Source of the DNA: Gillisia lutea
GTDB lineage: Bacteria; Bacteroidota; Bacteroidia; Flavobacteriales; Flavobacteriaceae
Length of the DNA stretch: 64,000 nucleotides
Reading direction: 5' to 3'
Assembly (NCBI RefSeq): GCF_021568705.1
Contig: NZ_JAKGTH010000006.1
Location: 558,001-622,000 of the forward strand
The position numbers were made by a program, and so were the translations under genes. Below the pieces are notes generated by a model. It was not told the DNA's origin. It ran no database searches and worked only from the letters and a program-made list of their open reading frames with translations. Positions 45,712 through 53,191 of this stretch are shown here, one piece after another. Each line of letters starts with the position of its first letter. Within the stretch, counting starts at the first letter, position 1.

Positions 45712-46758
45712 TTATATCTTTTTTCCTTGTTTTTTCAGGGGATTGCTGGTGAGTTTGGTAAACTCTGCCCTAGTATTATAAATTTCAATCGCTTTAAAAA
45801 CAGCTTCTTTAAACGAATTTATACTTGCGCAATTCTTTCCTGCTATTTCAAATGCAGTACCATGATCGGGCGAAGTTCGTACTTTGTTTAATCCAGCAGT
45901 ATAATTTACACCATGTCCAAAGGATAGGGTTTTAAACGGGATAAGCCCCTGATCGTGATAAGACGCAATAATTGCATCAAAATTCTGGTAACTCTTGGTC
46001 CCAAAAAAACTGTCGGCAGCATAGGGCCCATATACCAGATCTCCTTTTTCCCTGATCTTTTGAAGTGTTGGTTTCAAAATCGTTTCATCTTCCTGACCAA
46101 TTAATCCGCTATCCCCACTGTGTGGATTGATACCCAACACTGCAATTTTAGGTTTTGCTATTCTGAAATCCTGTTGCAGTGTTTTTTTTATGATGGATAT
46201 TTTCTTTTCTATCAATTCCGGAGTAATTACCTGAGTAATGTCTTTTAGCGGCACATGATCGGTAAGTAAACCAACTCTCAAGGTATCGGTAATCATAAGC
46301 ATTAGACTATCTCCTTTTAATTCTTTTGCCAAATAATCTGTATGCCCAGGGAATTTAAAAGAATCTGACTGAATAGTTTGCTTATTTATAGGTGCCGTTA
46401 CCAATACATCTATAGCATTGGTTTTTAGAGCAGCAGTTGCAGCTTCCAAAGACCTAAACGCATATTTTCCAATTTTCGGGTCTTCTTCTCCAAAATTAAT
46501 AAGAACATTTTCCTTCCAGACATTCACAACATTCACTTTTCCATCTATAGCTTGGGAAGCATCATCTATTCCTTGGAAATTTAAGGAAAGGTCAAAATGC
46601 TTCTTATAGAAATTCAAGGTTTTAACTGATGCAAAAATTACAGGAGTACAGAAATCCAACATCCGGGAATCTTCAAAGGTTTTAAGAACGATCTCGCCCC
46701 CAATACCATTTAGATCTCCAATGCTAATTCCTAATTTTATTTTTTCGTCAGACTTCAT
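45712..46758 (-). CDS. pdxA: 4-hydroxythreonine-4-phosphate dehydrogenase
   Basis: It oxidises 4-phosphohydroxythreonine in the DXP-dependent pyridoxal phosphate pathway. Metal-binding histidines are in FPGHTDYLAKEL, SYHDQGLIPFK and RTSPDHGTAFEIAG; ISIGDLNGIGGEI opens the nucleotide fold. The frame is open up to 46887, but that extension would overlap ribE and is not family-like; ATG 46758 gives the standard 348 residues. It is divergent from ribE across 60 bp. Confidence 0.95.
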   Translation of the reverse strand: MKSDEKIKLGISIGDLNGIGGEIVLKTFEDSRMLDFCTPVIFASVKTLNFYKKHFDLSLNFQGIDDASQAIDGKVNVVNVWKENVLINFGEEDPKIGKYAFRSLEAATAALKTNAIDVLVTAPINKQTIQSDSFKFPGHTDYLAKELKGDSLMLMITDTLRVGLLTDHVPLKDITQVITPELIEKKISIIKKTLQQDFRIAKPKIAVLGINPHSGDSGLIGQEDETILKPTLQKIREKGDLVYGPYAADSFFGTKSYQNFDAIIASYHDQGLIPFKTLSFGHGVNYTAGLNKVRTSPDHGTAFEIAGKNCASINSFKEAVFKAIEIYNTRAEFTKLTSNPLKKQGKKI

Positions 46759-46794
46759 AAATAATCCCCGTTTTTTATTTCTATTTTTACTCCA

Positions 46795-46802
46795 CAAATG
46801 TA
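46795..46802 (-). promoter_or_regulatory. Candidate -7 element for pdxA
   Basis: The minus strand reads TACATTTG, 37-44 bp before ATG 46758, supporting that start rather than one further upstream. The -33 element is not evident. Confidence 0.45.
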
Positions 46803-46818
46803 AGAATAATCTAGCAGC

Positions 46819-47406
46819 ATGTTTACGGGAATTATTGAAGAACTGGGAGAAGTTAAAGAATTGATTCGTGAGAATGAAAATCTTCACATAATAGTAGAAG
46901 CCAAAATGGCATCAGAACTAAAGGTAGATCAGAGTGTCTCCCACAATGGAGTGTGTCTTACCGTAGTAGCTGTTAATAACTCTACCTATACCGTTACTGC
47001 TATTAACGAGACCTTAGAGAAAACAAATCTGGGAAAACTTAAAGTTGGCACTGCTGTTAATTTGGAACGAGGAATGAAACTGGGCGCCAGACTTGATGGC
47101 CATATCGTTCAAGGTCATGTAGACCAAACCGGAGAATGCCTGAATATTAGTGAGGAAGGTGGAAGCTGGGTCTTTACATTTAAATATGATCCCTCTCAAA
47201 GCAATATCACTATAGAGAAAGGGTCTATAACAGTGAATGGTGTTAGTTTAACGGTGGTGAATTCTAAGAAGAATGAATTTAGTGTAGCAATAATCCCTTA
47301 CACTTATAATCACACCACTTTTAAACACCTTAAAAAAGGTGATGTTGTTAATTTAGAATTCGATGTTATTGGGAAATACGTAAAAAGACTACAAGAACTG
47401 TCTTAA
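46819..47406 (+). CDS. ribE: Riboflavin synthase, alpha subunit
   Basis: It dismutates two lumazine molecules to riboflavin. Two tandem lumazine-binding domains are seen: MFTGIIEELGEV to about residue 90, and DGHIVQGHVDQTGE to the end, each with a NGVCLTV / NGVSLTV strand. The length of 195 is normal. No FMN riboswitch was recognised in the short 60-bp upstream gap. It converges with the small PID-CTERM-like gene, with a 4-bp overlap. Confidence 0.96.
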   Translation: MFTGIIEELGEVKELIRENENLHIIVEAKMASELKVDQSVSHNGVCLTVVAVNNSTYTVTAINETLEKTNLGKLKVGTAVNLERGMKLGARLDGHIVQGHVDQTGECLNISEEGGSWVFTFKYDPSQSNITIEKGSITVNGVSLTVVNSKKNEFSVAIIPYTYNHTTFKHLKKGDVVNLEFDVIGKYVKRLQELS

Positions 47407-47624
47407 GCGGGTTTCTTATTTCTTAAAACATAAACCCCAAGTAACACACCTGCAATTATTAGCACAGGAATGTAATCATCTATTGGAAGGCCGGGAGGTG
47501 GTGGTATTCCCTGCTTTTGAGGGGTAGGAGGTTCTTGTTCTGCAACAGCAAGGCAGTTTCCACACATCATAAGCAAAAAAAACAGGGGGAATATATTTCG
47601 CAAAATGGTATACCTCATAGTCAT
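47403..47624 (-). CDS. PID-CTERM-like small sorted protein
   Basis: This 73-residue protein (ATG 47624; ATG 47618 also possible) has an N-terminal signal segment (IFPLFFLLMMCGNCLA), a short Pro-rich spacer, then the motif PPPPGLPIDD, a hydrophobic helix (IPVLIIAGVLLGVYVL) and a basic end RNKKPA. Motif, helix and basic tail together match the tripartite C-terminal sorting signals of the PEP-CTERM type; the PID variant is known from Bacteroidetes. Almost the whole protein is signal. A sorting enzyme is not in this window. Confidence 0.65.
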   Translation of the reverse strand: MTMRYTILRNIFPLFFLLMMCGNCLAVAEQEPPTPQKQGIPPPPGLPIDDYIPVLIIAGVLLGVYVLRNKKPA

Positions 47625-47812
47625 GCGCAATTTACTACAAATTTGAATCCAAAAAAGAGGATTTGAGAGATATTAACGTAAATATATGGAACTTGGTTTT
47701 AGATAAGGTATTAAATATCAGTATTTTCAATTAACAATTGATTCTAAGCTTATTATAAAATTCTTATTTATATATATACTTTCCAAAAAGTTTAAGTGGT
47801 ATTAAAAATTTT

Positions 47813-48781
47813 CTATTTCACCATACAAACCGAATTGATATTTCCATCACCATCATATTCCTTCACTGAATTATCCGGATCTAGCACCCATTGTCCATCT
47901 ACAATGAATTTATAATGATGCTTACCACCGTGTAGTTTTATGGTTCTGGTCCAGCCTGTTTCAGTCCTTTTCAATTTAATGGCATTACTAGACCAATTAC
48001 TGAACGAACCTGAAAGAACCACTTCTTTAGCATTTGAATGACCTGGAAGATAAAATTTAACCGACTTTTTAATGTTTATTGCAGAGTTATATCCATTAAA
48101 TTCGTTCCGTCTCTTATAAGGATTTGCTTTATCCTCTACCCAATTCCCGTCTATGATAAATTTATACTCGTAAATATCAGGGCGCAACTGCAAAGTAAGC
48201 GCCCAACCCGAATCGGTTTTTTTCATTTTAAACGCTTCTTCATTCCAACGATTAAAGGTTCCGCTTAAGATCACCTTTTTAGCATCGTGATGCCCCTTTA
48301 ATTCAAAATGAGCGTTTCCGTTCTCATCGGGGTGAGCTGTGAACATTTTCAAATTATAAACATTCAATCGGGATCCATCTCCATCAACAGCAGGAGTGAT
48401 GTTAGCATCCCTTCTGGAAGGTTCTGCCCAATAGGCATTATTGACCACAAATTTGAATTCCCAGGCAAACTCATCAGTAAAATCATCAATTTTTTTTCTG
48501 AGTTCATACCTGTTAGGTCCCACTTTTTTCATGACCCATTTCTTCTTTGACCAGCCATTGAAATTTCCCGAAACCACAACACTCTGAATAGCTAAGTCGT
48601 TAAAATCCCGCAGATCTCCCGAAATATCATCAGTTGCCTTTTCATATTCTCTGCTATCAAAAGAAAACACCACCTCATCCCCCTCTATTCTATAACCTTT
48701 ATATTCTTTATCCTGAGAAAAAGAGATAAGGGAGGCGAAGAGAGCTATGATGAAAATAATATGTTTTGTATTCAGTTTCAA
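47813..48781 (-). CDS. Secreted protein with three CBM48 (AMPK glycogen-binding-like) domains
   Basis: A signal peptide (1 to about 22, ending LISFSQ) precedes an N-terminal segment and three related domains at about 66-145, 165-240 and 247-322. Each has a GxFNxW-type motif (SGNFNGWS, SGTFNRWN, SGSFSNWS), a YEL/GW strand and a KFxxD/NxxW motif (FKFVVNNAYW, YKFIIDGNW, YKFIVDGQW). This fold binds alpha-glucans in glycogen- and starch-acting proteins, but no catalytic domain is attached. Its start overlaps the end of the retropepsin gene by 4 bp (ATGA), so the two are coupled. Confidence 0.85.
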   Translation of the reverse strand: MKLNTKHIIFIIALFASLISFSQDKEYKGYRIEGDEVVFSFDSREYEKATDDISGDLRDFNDLAIQSVVVSGNFNGWSKKKWVMKKVGPNRYELRKKIDDFTDEFAWEFKFVVNNAYWAEPSRRDANITPAVDGDGSRLNVYNLKMFTAHPDENGNAHFELKGHHDAKKVILSGTFNRWNEEAFKMKKTDSGWALTLQLRPDIYEYKFIIDGNWVEDKANPYKRRNEFNGYNSAINIKKSVKFYLPGHSNAKEVVLSGSFSNWSSNAIKLKRTETGWTRTIKLHGGKHHYKFIVDGQWVLDPDNSVKEYDGDGNINSVCMVK

Positions 48782-49740
48782 GGATTAAAATTTAAAGGAA
48801 AATCGATAAAATATAGCATTTTCTTTTGATAATTAATAATGGTTCTTTTTTGCGCAAAGAACTGATAGCCTAATATTCCATCTAAATGTGTGCCAAAAGC
48901 TTCCTGCATTCTACTGAGATTAGTAAGGATGGTGTTCATAGGACCAAAATATATGTTATCGGTCAATTTTATACCATAAAGTTTTCCTGCAAGCACTTCT
49001 GCTTTTTCACCACCTGATCCTACAAGAATGAGCTTTTTATTTGGTAAAAAGAATTTCAGGATCTTATTATTCCCATTTTTATTTATCTGGTTAAATTCGG
49101 CGCCACTATCCAATCCAAATTTCATTTTATTCCCGTCGATATAGGTATCTAGAATTATGGTATGTCTATTAAGCCTAAATGCTATACTATCGGTGATTTT
49201 TTCAAGATACACTTCTTTGTCCAGCTTCACCCCATTCTTATCAACCTTGCTAAGGGTTATCTGATTTAAATGAAGATCAATAAAAACCTCATATTCTTTA
49301 AGGATGTTATAACCGATAATCCCCAATAGATTCATTTTTTTCCTCTTTTCGATATGAGAAAGATCAATAACATCAGAAGTGGCGTTATTAATGCTAAAAT
49401 TTTTCAGAATAAATTCTTTTAAATTTCGCGTATATACTCCATCTATACTTCTTATCACTCCCGAAGTAGATGTGCTTTTTCGAGAGCTATAAAATCTTTG
49501 TGAAAAATGCACCTTGTTCAAAATAAGGCTTTCTGAACCGGTATCAATTATAAAATTCCCTTTTTTATCAAGCAGTTCTGCCTCAACTACAATTAAGTTA
49601 TCAATCAATTTAAAAGGAATTCTGGCGGTATATTCATTTAGAATTTCGGCTTTCGGAAAAACAAGACCTTCCTCGAATTCGGTAGCTTGAGAAGAAAAGC
49701 TTCCTAGTAAGATTAATATGATAAGTAAAGACTTCCTCAT
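48778..49740 (-). CDS. Exported aspartic protease with duplicated retropepsin-like halves
   Basis: A signal peptide (1 to about 19) precedes two similar halves. The first has FIIDTGSESLIL (Asp66) and later LLGIIGYNIL; the second has FGLDSGAEFNQI (Asp211) and later LDGILGYQFF. Each half thus holds a D-T/S-G active-site loop and the hydrophobic-hydrophobic-Gly element, giving a pepsin-like two-lobed enzyme in one chain. It would act in the periplasm or outside. Substrate unknown. It is coupled to the CBM48 gene downstream. Confidence 0.82.
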   Translation of the reverse strand: MRKSLLIILILLGSFSSQATEFEEGLVFPKAEILNEYTARIPFKLIDNLIVVEAELLDKKGNFIIDTGSESLILNKVHFSQRFYSSRKSTSTSGVIRSIDGVYTRNLKEFILKNFSINNATSDVIDLSHIEKRKKMNLLGIIGYNILKEYEVFIDLHLNQITLSKVDKNGVKLDKEVYLEKITDSIAFRLNRHTIILDTYIDGNKMKFGLDSGAEFNQINKNGNNKILKFFLPNKKLILVGSGGEKAEVLAGKLYGIKLTDNIYFGPMNTILTNLSRMQEAFGTHLDGILGYQFFAQKRTIINYQKKMLYFIDFPLNFNP

Positions 49741-49836
49741 ATATAATAGACCCTAAATTTAAACGGAAGTTACAGGAAGTTATTAATTTTTAACGGATTA
49801 GGAATTAGATTATTTCACCCCTCGCTAGCCCCTAAA

Positions 49837-49874
49837 ATAAAAAAATCCCTACAAACGTACTGTTTATAGGGATT
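49837..49874 (-). terminator. Terminator after tRNA-Met
   Basis: The minus strand shows AATCCCTATAAAC paired with GTTTGTAGGGATT (one mismatch), a 5-nt loop, and a T-run. Confidence 0.85.
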
Positions 49875-49889
49875 CATATGTGTATTCTG

Positions 49890-49963
49890 TGGTCCCACAT
49901 GGGCTCGAACCATGGACCCCCTGATTATGAGTCAGGTGCTCTAACCAGCTGAGCTATGGGACC
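49890..49963 (-). tRNA. tRNA-Met (CAT anticodon), probably elongator
   Basis: On the minus strand the acceptor GGTCCCA/TGGGACC, D stem GCTC/GAGC, anticodon stem CCTGA/TCAGG with loop CTCATAA, and T stem all pair; discriminator A; CCA not encoded. The body resembles elongator tRNA-Met. A CAT tRNA that is modified to read AUA (Ile2) cannot be fully excluded. It is not an initiator, because the first base pair is G-C. Confidence 0.93.
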
Positions 49964-50019
49964 TGTAACGGAGGGCAAATTTAGATAAATGCTTATTACG
50001 CACCAAATAAATTATTTAA

Positions 50020-50424
50020 TTATTTCGCAATTTCTTGACATAACTCTACCAACACGCCATTAGAACTCTTTGGGTGAAGAAATGCCACCAACTTATTATC
50101 GGCTCCTTTCTTAGGTTCGGCATTCAATAAAACAAAGCCTTCCCTCTGTAAACGAGACATTTCCGCATAAATGTCTTCAACATTAAAAGCTATATGATGT
50201 ATCCCTTCTCCACGTTTCTCTAAAAATTTCGCGATAGGACTGTCGGATCTGGTAGCTCCTAATAATTCTATTTTACTCTCTCCAACTTTAAAAAATGAGG
50301 TGTTTACTCCTTCACTTTCCACTTCTTCCATTTTATAACTCGCTGTTCCCAGCAAAGCTTCATAAGTTTTATTTGCTTCGGCAAGATCTTTTACCGCTAT
50401 TCCAATATGCTCAATATTTTTCAT
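50020..50424 (-). CDS. mce: Methylmalonyl-CoA epimerase
   Basis: The 134-residue vicinal-oxygen-chelate enzyme interconverts (R)- and (S)-methylmalonyl-CoA in propionate/succinate metabolism. Metal ligands are in IEHIGIAVKD (His), the ESKIELLGA strand (Glu), GIHHIAFNVED (His) and GVLVELCQ (Glu). The length is standard. Methylmalonyl-CoA mutase is not in the window. Confidence 0.93.
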   Translation of the reverse strand: MKNIEHIGIAVKDLAEANKTYEALLGTASYKMEEVESEGVNTSFFKVGESKIELLGATRSDSPIAKFLEKRGEGIHHIAFNVEDIYAEMSRLQREGFVLLNAEPKKGADNKLVAFLHPKSSNGVLVELCQEIAK

Positions 50425-50514
50425 TTAAACTGGTATTTGCTAATTTCACAATATCACAATTGCAATTACAATAAGTATTTCAGCTTATAAAAATACTATA
50501 ATCTTTAAATATGC

Positions 50515-50522
50515 TACTTTTG
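50515..50522 (+). promoter_or_regulatory. Candidate -7 element directly before rbfA
   Basis: TACTTTTG fits TAnnTTTG and ends 4 bp before the rbfA ATG, so a transcript from it would have almost no leader. No -33 TTTG is at the right distance. Confidence 0.45.
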
Positions 50523-50526
50523 CAAC

Positions 50527-50919
50527 ATGGAAACAAATAGACAAAAAAAAATAGGTGGGGTTTTACAAAAGGATTTAGCAGAAATCCTTCAAAACCACTT
50601 GAGAGATTCTGGGGTTACGGGTATTTTGATCTCAGTTTCTAAAGTTACCGTTACTACCGATCTTTCAATAGCAAAAGCATACCTTAGTATCTTCCCTTCT
50701 AAAAATGCTGCGGAAATATTAAAGGAGTTGAATCTTATTAAATCGAAGATAAAGCACGAAATGGCTCAGCGCACCAAAAATCAGTTGAGACGCATGCCAG
50801 ACATGGAATTCTTTATTGATGATTCTTTGGAATACATCGAGAACATCGATAAATCTATAAAAGGAGAAGAAAATCCTATTACTCAGCCAGATTTATTAGA
50901 TAAAAGGAAAAAATCCTAA
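50527..50919 (+). CDS. rbfA: Ribosome-binding factor A
   Basis: The 130-residue KH-type protein binds the 30S subunit late in assembly and in the cold. It starts with RQKKIGGVLQKDLAEIL, has the VTVTTDLSIAKAYLSIFP strand and ends the domain with RRMPDMEFFIDDSLEYIE, all family hallmarks. The following permease gene starts 1 bp after its stop, so the two are coupled. Confidence 0.96.
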   Translation: METNRQKKIGGVLQKDLAEILQNHLRDSGVTGILISVSKVTVTTDLSIAKAYLSIFPSKNAAEILKELNLIKSKIKHEMAQRTKNQLRRMPDMEFFIDDSLEYIENIDKSIKGEENPITQPDLLDKRKKS

Positions 50920-50920
50920 T

Positions 50921-52126
50921 TTGAATTTTTCCCTGTACATCGCCAAGCGGTACCTTTTTTCCAAAAGCAGTAATAATGCCATTAATATTATAACTGTTAT
51001 TGCGGCCATTGGTGTTTTTGCAGGGGCATTCTCCTTATTTATAGTATTATCGGGTTTTTCGGGGCTGAGAGATTTCAGCTTGTCTTTTTCAAATGAATTT
51101 GATCCCGATCTCAAAATCTTTCCGGCTATAGGAAAGACATTAGAATTTCCGGAGGAAAAAGAGGATAAAATCCTTAAGCTTCAAGGAGTTGATTCTTATT
51201 CAAAAGTCATTGAAGAAAGGGTATTCTTAGAATTCAATTCTAAAACACATACTGCCTTTATTAAAGGCGTAGATACTAATTATCAGAAGGTCAATAAAAT
51301 TGACAGTTCTTTGGTTTTTGGCACCTGGCTTAGTACTAACGATTATCAGGTAGTGATAGGAAATGGGATCTCCCGTCTGCTATCGCTTAGTCCTAACGAC
51401 TATAATAATTTACTGAATATTATGGTTCCTAAGCCTGGAAAGGGGCAAATCACCAATCCTACCGATGCTTTCAATAAAGAGAGTGTAGTGGTTACCGATA
51501 TTTATAGTGTTAATGAAGAACTGGACAGTAAATATGTTTTTACAACACTTCCTCTTGCAGCCGATCTTCTAGATATGAAATTAGGAGAAATCTCGGCTGT
51601 GGAAATAAAAACCACTCCGGAAACCGATATTGAGCTTTTAAAAACCGATCTAGAGAAGCTATTTGATACTCCTGTGGTAGTAAAAAACAGGGCACAACTA
51701 AATGAAACGCTTTACAAGATGTTAAATACCGAAAACCTCGCGGTATATCTTATTTTCACTTTGGTTTTAATAATTGCGCTCTTTAATGTTATTGGATCCA
51801 TTATCATGGTGATCTTAGATAAACGCGAGAACATACAAACCCTTAATAAACTTGGAGCCAATCCTAATTCTATTAGAAATATCTTCTTTTTCCAAGGTGC
51901 ACTTATGACGCTTGCAGGAGGGATTATAGGTTTATTGTGCGGCTTACTGGTAGTATATTTACAAATAAAATTCCAGCTGGTAATGATTACTCCCAATTTA
52001 CCTTACCCGGTAAAGATAAAACTTGAAAATATTCTCATCGTCTTACTTACTATCGGTATTTTAGGAATGTTAGCTTCTTATATAGCCGCTAGCAGAAGTA
52101 AAAAAGCGCTTACAGTTCAGGCTTAA
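50921..52126 (+). CDS. ABC transporter permease, LolC/LolE-MacB type
   Basis: The 401-residue inner-membrane protein has an N-terminal helix (INIITVIAAIGVFAGAFSLFIVLS), a large periplasmic domain (about 60-265) and a C-terminal FtsX-type domain with three helices (VYLIFTLVLIIALFNVIGSI, then ALMTLAGGIIGLLCGLLVVY, then the last). This is the LolC/E layout for lipoprotein release; the YIAKRYLF start also fits. The start is TTG at 50921. The ATPase partner is not adjacent. It overlaps dusB at the stops by 4 bp. Confidence 0.88.
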   Translation: MNFSLYIAKRYLFSKSSNNAINIITVIAAIGVFAGAFSLFIVLSGFSGLRDFSLSFSNEFDPDLKIFPAIGKTLEFPEEKEDKILKLQGVDSYSKVIEERVFLEFNSKTHTAFIKGVDTNYQKVNKIDSSLVFGTWLSTNDYQVVIGNGISRLLSLSPNDYNNLLNIMVPKPGKGQITNPTDAFNKESVVVTDIYSVNEELDSKYVFTTLPLAADLLDMKLGEISAVEIKTTPETDIELLKTDLEKLFDTPVVVKNRAQLNETLYKMLNTENLAVYLIFTLVLIIALFNVIGSIIMVILDKRENIQTLNKLGANPNSIRNIFFFQGALMTLAGGIIGLLCGLLVVYLQIKFQLVMITPNLPYPVKIKLENILIVLLTIGILGMLASYIAASRSKKALTVQA

Positions 52127-53115
52127 ACGAATTCGAAGCCGGCAAATTCCTTTTCAACTTCATCAAACGCTGCAAAAACATCAATCGAATCATCGCTAGT
52201 AACCATTTTTGCACGATACTCTTTAAAATGAGGAATGCCCTTGAAGTAATTGGTATAATGTCTACGGGTTTCAAAAACCCCTAATTTCTCCCCTTTCCAG
52301 TCGATAGCCATTTCTAGATGCCTTCTGGCAGCCTGCACGCGTTCTTCTAAAGTTGGTGGCGCTAGATGCTCTCCTGTTTCGAAATAATGCTTCACCTCTC
52401 TAAAAAACCAAGGGTAACCAATACTTGCGCGCCCGATCATCGCCCCATCCAATCCGAATTTATCTCGCATGAGCATGGCTTTTTCAGGAGTATCCACGTC
52501 GCCATTTCCAAAGATTGGAATATGCATACGTGGGTTGTTCTTTACATCGGCAATCGGCCCCCAATCGGCTTCTCCTTTATACATTTGTGCCCGGGTACGA
52601 CCATGAATTGCGATAGATTTTGCTCCTACATCCTGCAAGCGCTCGGCAACCTCCACAATTTTTATAGAATCATGATCCCAACCAAGTCGGGTTTTAACGG
52701 TAATAGGAAGGTTGGTATGCTTAACCATGGCTTCGGTAAGCGACACCATTAGGTCGATATCTTTCAGAATCCCTGCACCGGCACCTTTAGAAACCACTTT
52801 TTTAACAGGGCATCCAAAATTGATATCTATAATATCTGGTCTGGACTTTTCGACGATCTCTACAGATTGCAGCATAGATTCCAGATTGGCACCAAAGATC
52901 TGGATACCAACGGGACGTTCCTTTTCGTAGATATCCAACTTCATGACGCTTTTTGCCGCATCACGAATCAATCCTTCCGAGGAAATGAATTCGGTATATA
53001 CCACATCTGCCCCCTGTTCCTTGCATAAAGCACGAAAAGGTGGATCACTCACATCTTCCATGGGTGCTAAAAGCAACGGGAAGTCTCCTACATCTATATT
53101 TCCAATTTTTGCCAA
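52123..53115 (-). CDS. dusB: tRNA-dihydrouridine synthase
   Basis: The FMN enzyme reduces uridines in tRNA D-loops. The 330-residue TIM barrel shows LLAPMEDVSDPPFRALCKE, the catalytic Cys in DINFGCPVKKVVSKGAGAG, VKTRLGWDHDSI, IHGRTRAQMYKG and GNGDVDTPE. It is closest to the DusB group. A good -7 box with a near -33 lies upstream. Confidence 0.94.
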   Translation of the reverse strand: MAKIGNIDVGDFPLLLAPMEDVSDPPFRALCKEQGADVVYTEFISSEGLIRDAAKSVMKLDIYEKERPVGIQIFGANLESMLQSVEIVEKSRPDIIDINFGCPVKKVVSKGAGAGILKDIDLMVSLTEAMVKHTNLPITVKTRLGWDHDSIKIVEVAERLQDVGAKSIAIHGRTRAQMYKGEADWGPIADVKNNPRMHIPIFGNGDVDTPEKAMLMRDKFGLDGAMIGRASIGYPWFFREVKHYFETGEHLAPPTLEERVQAARRHLEMAIDWKGEKLGVFETRRHYTNYFKGIPHFKEYRAKMVTSDDSIDVFAAFDEVEKEFAGFEFV

Positions 53116-53135
53116 ATCCTCTGTTTTTCAGGTGG

Positions 53136-53166
53136 CAAAATTACTAAATAAATCCTTTGGTTGAAA
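53136..53166 (-). promoter_or_regulatory. Candidate dusB promoter
   Basis: On the minus strand TAATTTTG (53136-53143) fits the -7 box, and TTTC (53163-53166) 19 nt upstream is a three-of-four -33 match. The leader would be about 16 nt. Confidence 0.5.
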
Positions 53167-53191
53167 ATAAGAAGTGTAGAGCTTTAGCGAA

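Noticed and set aside
46759-46818. FMN riboswitch before ribE
   Set aside because: The gap to pdxA is only 60 bp and has no RFN-like conserved blocks.
46759-46887. Upstream extension of pdxA
   Set aside because: It would overlap the ribE start and is not family-like, and a -7 box lies within it; ATG 46758 is preferred.
49890-49963. tRNA-Ile2 reading of the CAT tRNA
   Set aside because: The body is closer to elongator tRNA-Met, though modification status cannot be read from DNA; kept as a caveat.
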